Assembly (NCBI GenBank): GCA_007116995.1
Contig: SKHL01000204.1
Span: forward strand, 1-9,272
Origin: Limnochordia bacterium
GTDB lineage: Bacteria; Bacillota; Limnochordia; Darwinibacteriales; DTU012
Length of the DNA: 9,272 nucleotides
Direction: 5' to 3'
The notes beneath the pieces were generated by a model. It ran no database searches. It saw nothing but the letters and a program-made list of their open reading frames with translations, and was not told where the DNA came from. The translations under genes and the position numbers were made by a program. Shown here piece by piece: positions 6,526 through 9,272 of the stretch. Each line of letters starts with the position of its first letter. Positions within the stretch are counted from its first letter, which is position 1.

Positions 6526-6558
6526 ACTTTATGGACAGGTTAATCTGAATAAAGTAAA
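6523..6558 (+). repeat. 10-bp perfect inverted repeat overlapping the terminator T-tract
   Basis: TTTACTTTAT (6523-6532) and ATAAAGTAAA (6549-6558) are exact reverse complements around a 16-base centre. A run of five T follows at 6561-6565. The left arm shares its first three bases with the T-tract of the terminator at 6492-6525. It could be a second weak hairpin in RNA or a binding site for a dimeric regulator in DNA. Confidence 0.6.
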
Positions 6559-6570
6559 GGTTTTTGGCTC

Positions 6571-6620
6571 GAAATATCGAAGTAATATTATGAATATCGA
6601 ATTATTACGATGAATGTCGA
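6571..6620 (+). repeat. three direct repeats with exact 20-bp spacing
   Basis: GAAATATCGA (6571-6580), TGAATATCGA (6591-6600) and TGAATGTCGA (6611-6620) share the core AAT(A/G)TCGA at a strict 20-bp period, about two helical turns. The DNA between them is AT-rich. They end 31 bases before the dehydratase ATG. Such spacing on one face of the helix is typical of operator arrays; the protein that would bind is unknown. Confidence 0.55.
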
Positions 6621-6651
6621 GTATTTTATGTAAGATACAGGGGTGGAGTCC

Positions 6652-8556
6652 ATGGACCGTAAGTTCGTTTTGTTTGCTGTTGATGCTGTACTGATTAATA
6701 TTGCTATTCTTTTATCCTATTACATTCGCTTTGATCAAGTATTGCCGGCAGTAAAATTGAATGAATACATGTGGATTGCAGTATTGTTTACCGGGACACG
6801 GCTGCTGACCTTTAGCCATTTTCGCCTTTATGACCGGATGTGGCAATATGCTAGTATAGGGGAGTTAATTAGTACTATACGCGCGGTTAGCTTAGGTACG
6901 GTGATTAACGTATTTGCTGGGTTTTTCTTGGTACCGGGAACAGTATTCTTGAGTAAGGGTGTAGTAATGCTAGATTGGATGCTGACCATTATTCTAATTG
7001 GTGGCTCAAGACTAGGATGGCGTATGATTCGTGATGGATGTGCCAAGAATGCTTGTACTGCAGGGAGTAAGCGGATCCTAATTGTGGGAGCTGGTGATGC
7101 AGGCATCATGGTGGCTAAAGAGCTTAGAAACCACTATAACGGGAGTATCCAAGTAGTGGGCTTTATCGACGATGACCCGGTGAAACATAATTTGCAGATA
7201 ATGGACATCTCTGTGTTAGGCGGGCGAGAGACTATGCCTCAAATTGTCGCACAGCACCGGATCGATGAAGTAATTATCGCCATGCCTTCAGTTGGAAGCA
7301 AGGTAATTCGAGCAATCGTTGCTCTCTGTCAGCAAACCAATGCTAGGGTGAAAATTTTGCCGGGTATGTTCGATCTAATTGACGGAAAGGTGACAATTAA
7401 TGAGATCCGTGAGGTGGAAGTAGAAGACTTATTAGGAAGAGATCCAGTCAAGGTTGATTTAGCGAAAATCTGTAAATACATAAAAGGTCAAGTAATTTTG
7501 GTTTCAGGCGCAGGCGGTTCCATTGGGTCCGAACTATGTCGGCAAATCGTTGCCTTTAAACCCAAAGTTCTGCTTTTACTAGATATTTGCGAGAACAATG
7601 TTTACGATATTGAAATGGAGCTTAAAGAACTGACCTCCATTCCCCTAATACCCCTAGTCAAGGATGTGCGAGATCAGGATGCTATTAAGAAGGTGTTTAA
7701 GGAGTACAAACCCAAGATTGTATTTCATGCGGCTGCTCATAAACACGTGCCATTAATGGAAGCGAATCCAGAGGAAGCCATAAAAAACAATTCGATTGGT
7801 ACATACAATGTGGCACAAGCGGCCAATCTCTATGGTGCCGAACGGTTTGTACTAATCTCCACCGATAAGGCAGTCAATCCCACTAGTGTAATGGGGGCAT
7901 CTAAACGGGTAGCTGAGATGATCATTCAGCACTTAGATCGGACAAGCCAGACAAATTACGTGGCTGTTCGCTTTGGTAATGTATTAGGGAGTCGAGGCAG
8001 TGTAGTTCCTTTATTTAAAAAGCAAATCATGAAAGGCGGCCCAGTTACAGTCACACACCAGGACATGGTACGTTATTTTATGACTATACCTGAAGCAGTG
8101 CAGCTAGTAATCCAAGCAGGGACGATGGCCCAGGGGGGTGAGATATTTGTGCTCGATATGGGTGACCCGGTAAGAATTATGGACTTGGCTAGGTCGTTAA
8201 TTAAGCTTTCTGGTTTTACTCCGGGAGAAGATATTGATATTAAAGTCACTGGTATGCGCCCAGGTGAAAAGTTGTACGAAGAGCTCCTAACAGCAGATGA
8301 AGGAGTGAATTCCACTAGCCATCAACGGATTTTTGTGGCTAAACCACAAGAGATTAATACCCGCGAGATTGAAGCGGCTCTGCGATCTTTTGTGTCTGGT
8401 TGGGCTCCTCATGGTCAAGCGGAAACAGAACAATGGTTCCAACGTTTCTTACCAGACTTTAAAATAGTTTGGCATGGTCAGTCTCAGAAAAGAACTAGCC
8501 AGTCAGAATCTATTTCCGGATTAGAAGAGATCGCCGCTACGTTTGAGGATAAATAA
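6652..8556 (+). CDS. membrane nucleotide-sugar 4,6-dehydratase of the EpsC/CapD/WbpM family
   Basis: A 634-residue inner-membrane enzyme that probably converts UDP-GlcNAc to its 4-keto-6-deoxy form, feeding synthesis of sugars such as QuiNAc or bacillosamine. About four N-terminal membrane helices (about 4-25, 39-55, 76-94, 103-119) precede a Rossmann-like domain with VGAGDAG (155-161). The short-chain dehydratase domain follows, with the NAD motif SGAGGSIGSE (285-294), HAAAHKHVP (359-367), STDK (403-406) and MGASK (M414, K418). Met in place of the usual catalytic Tyr is the pattern known from WbpM-like large members. RFGNVLGSRGSV (440-451) and GMRPGEKLYEEL (534-545) are also standard. Length is normal for the family. 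The ATG at 6652 is chosen because GGGGTGG (6640-6646) lies 5 bases upstream; a GTG at 6643 would sit inside that site. It stands apart from the kinase gene by a terminator and repeats, so it may be separately controlled. The exact substrate is inferred. Confidence 0.95.
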   Translation: MDRKFVLFAVDAVLINIAILLSYYIRFDQVLPAVKLNEYMWIAVLFTGTRLLTFSHFRLYDRMWQYASIGELISTIRAVSLGTVINVFAGFFLVPGTVFLSKGVVMLDWMLTIILIGGSRLGWRMIRDGCAKNACTAGSKRILIVGAGDAGIMVAKELRNHYNGSIQVVGFIDDDPVKHNLQIMDISVLGGRETMPQIVAQHRIDEVIIAMPSVGSKVIRAIVALCQQTNARVKILPGMFDLIDGKVTINEIREVEVEDLLGRDPVKVDLAKICKYIKGQVILVSGAGGSIGSELCRQIVAFKPKVLLLLDICENNVYDIEMELKELTSIPLIPLVKDVRDQDAIKKVFKEYKPKIVFHAAAHKHVPLMEANPEEAIKNNSIGTYNVAQAANLYGAERFVLISTDKAVNPTSVMGASKRVAEMIIQHLDRTSQTNYVAVRFGNVLGSRGSVVPLFKKQIMKGGPVTVTHQDMVRYFMTIPEAVQLVIQAGTMAQGGEIFVLDMGDPVRIMDLARSLIKLSGFTPGEDIDIKVTGMRPGEKLYEELLTADEGVNSTSHQRIFVAKPQEINTREIEAALRSFVSGWAPHGQAETEQWFQRFLPDFKIVWHGQSQKRTSQSESISGLEEIAATFEDK

Positions 8557-8578
8557 TACATAGTAGGATCAAGTTACC

Positions 8579-8600
8579 AGAAGTGAGTATTCACTTTTTT
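8579..8600 (+). terminator. weak intrinsic terminator after the dehydratase gene
   Basis: AAGTGA (8581-8586) and TCACTT (8591-8596) form a 6-bp stem around GTAT, extendable by a G-T and an A-T pair. The stem runs into TTTT (8597-8600). It lies 22 bases after the stop codon. The stem is AT-rich, so termination may be partial. Confidence 0.5.
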
Positions 8601-8626
8601 CGTGAGTGCTTAGTTTTTTCTTACGA

Positions 8627-8647
8627 TCATCATAGCTGTAATGATGA
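8627..8647 (+). repeat. 7-bp inverted repeat upstream of the DUF1848 gene
   Basis: TCATCAT (8627-8633) and ATGATGA (8641-8647) are exact reverse complements around AGCTGTA. It is 49 bases before the GTG at 8697. No T-run follows, so it is not a terminator; it may be an operator or chance. Confidence 0.3.
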
Positions 8648-8696
8648 GTATTTACCGGGAAATAACATGCTAATAATTTGAGAGGGGTGGCAATAG

Positions 8697-9272
8697 GTGA
8701 TTATTAGTGCTAGCCGCCGTACGGACATCCCTGCTTTCTATAGTACTTGGCTCTTAAACCGACTACGAGCTGGATTTGCCATAGTGCGTAACCCCTTTAA
8801 CTCCTCTCAAGTTAGCAGGATAGACCTGAACCAAGATGTAGTGGATTGCATTGTATTTTGGACAAAAGATCCAGCTAGGTTACTTCCTCATCTGTCTGAA
8901 ATTGATCAGCTCGGTTATCCCTATTACTTTCAATTTACCCTAAATGGATATGGAAAAAGAATAGAGAGAAATGTACCTTCCGAGTCTCAACGGATCGCCA
9001 CATTCGTCAAACTGGCCAATAAGATTGGTTCCAATCGAGTTATCTGGCGTTACGATCCCATTCTTGTCTCTAGCGATTTCTCTGTGGATTATCACTATCA
9101 ACGATTTAGACAAATTGCTGCGTCACTGTCTGGATATACGAAACGCTGTGTGATAAGCTTTGTGGATGAATACGTCAAAACCAAGCGGAATATGAAGTAT
9201 ATTGGTCTGAAAAGAATGGAGCAGGATCAAGTCTTTCAGATAGCTAAGACTCTGGCATCTATAGGGCAGCAA
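8697..9272 (+). CDS. DUF1848 family protein, N-terminal part (3' end outside the window)
   Basis: The reading frame from the GTG at 8697 stays open for 192 codons to the window edge. It begins with ISASRRTDIPAFY (residues 3-15), followed by GFAIVRNPF (26-34), a hallmark start of DUF1848 proteins. Other family-like blocks are IVFWTKDP (52-59), YYFQFTLNGYG (about 75-85), NRVIWRYDP (about 111-119) and SFVDEY (about 152-157). Full members have roughly 300 residues and usually a cysteine-rich, probably iron-sulfur, C-terminal part; that region lies beyond the edge and cannot be checked. The function of the family is unknown. The start is supported by GAGGGGTGG at 8682-8690, 6 bases upstream. It follows a weak terminator and has no visible functional link to the polysaccharide genes. 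Confidence 0.88.
   Translation, partial: MIISASRRTDIPAFYSTWLLNRLRAGFAIVRNPFNSSQVSRIDLNQDVVDCIVFWTKDPARLLPHLSEIDQLGYPYYFQFTLNGYGKRIERNVPSESQRIATFVKLANKIGSNRVIWRYDPILVSSDFSVDYHYQRFRQIAASLSGYTKRCVISFVDEYVKTKRNMKYIGLKRMEQDQVFQIAKTLASIGQQ

Noticed and set aside
6828..7109. 93-codon minus-strand reading frame inside the dehydratase gene
   Set aside because: Antisense shadow of a strongly conserved coding region; no ribosome site or recognisable protein.
8651..8679. Promoter-like TTTACC-17-TAATTT before the DUF1848 gene
   Set aside because: The implied start of transcription would fall inside the ribosome binding site at 8682-8690, leaving no usable leader.
8971..9153. 60-codon + strand reading frame near the right edge
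   Set aside because: It overlaps, in another frame, the DUF1848 gene from 8697, which has clear family motifs and a good ribosome site.

Overview
The window reads as bacterial DNA, most likely from a member of the Firmicutes (Bacillota), possibly a lineage with an outer membrane. All genes lie on the + strand, and Shine-Dalgarno sites are strong (AGGAGG or GGAGGTGA types). Start codons are mixed ATG, GTG and TTG. The gene content (SNF2 helicase plus SWIM protein, a tyrosine-kinase polysaccharide copolymerase, an EpsC-like dehydratase, a DUF1848 protein) fits Firmicutes. Two TolC-like exported proteins hint at a second membrane. The taxonomic placement is inference.

Layout. Positions 1-1792 hold the C-terminal part of a SNF2-family helicase, cut by the window edge, followed with a 1-base overlap by a SWIM zinc-finger protein. 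A calcineurin-like metallophosphoesterase follows at 1877-2710, then a compact exopolysaccharide block at 2761-6365. That block has two small secreted proteins that share a TolC-like C-terminal helical module, and a full-length Wzc-type copolymerase/tyrosine autokinase. Its genes abut or nearly abut and are probably co-transcribed. A 286-base non-coding stretch (6366-6651) follows; it holds an intrinsic terminator, a 10-bp inverted repeat and three repeats spaced exactly 20 bp. Next come an EpsC/WbpM-type membrane nucleotide-sugar dehydratase (6652-8556), a short spacer with a weak terminator, and the first 192 codons of a DUF1848 protein running off the right edge.

How the genes fit together. 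The dehydratase would make a 4-keto-6-deoxy amino-sugar nucleotide for a surface glycan. The Wzc-like protein would control chain assembly and export through tyrosine phosphorylation. The TolC-like pair could be the envelope-spanning or outer part of that export route. The order SNF2, SWIM, then polysaccharide tyrosine kinase recalls the ywqA-ywqB-ywqC-ywqD neighbourhood of Bacillus subtilis. The order kinase, long non-coding gap, dehydratase recalls epsB-EAR-epsC. The most unusual content is the half-size TolC-like pair in front of the kinase, the loss of the kinase's usual E-x2-R-x2-R oligomerisation motif, and the structured gap before the dehydratase.
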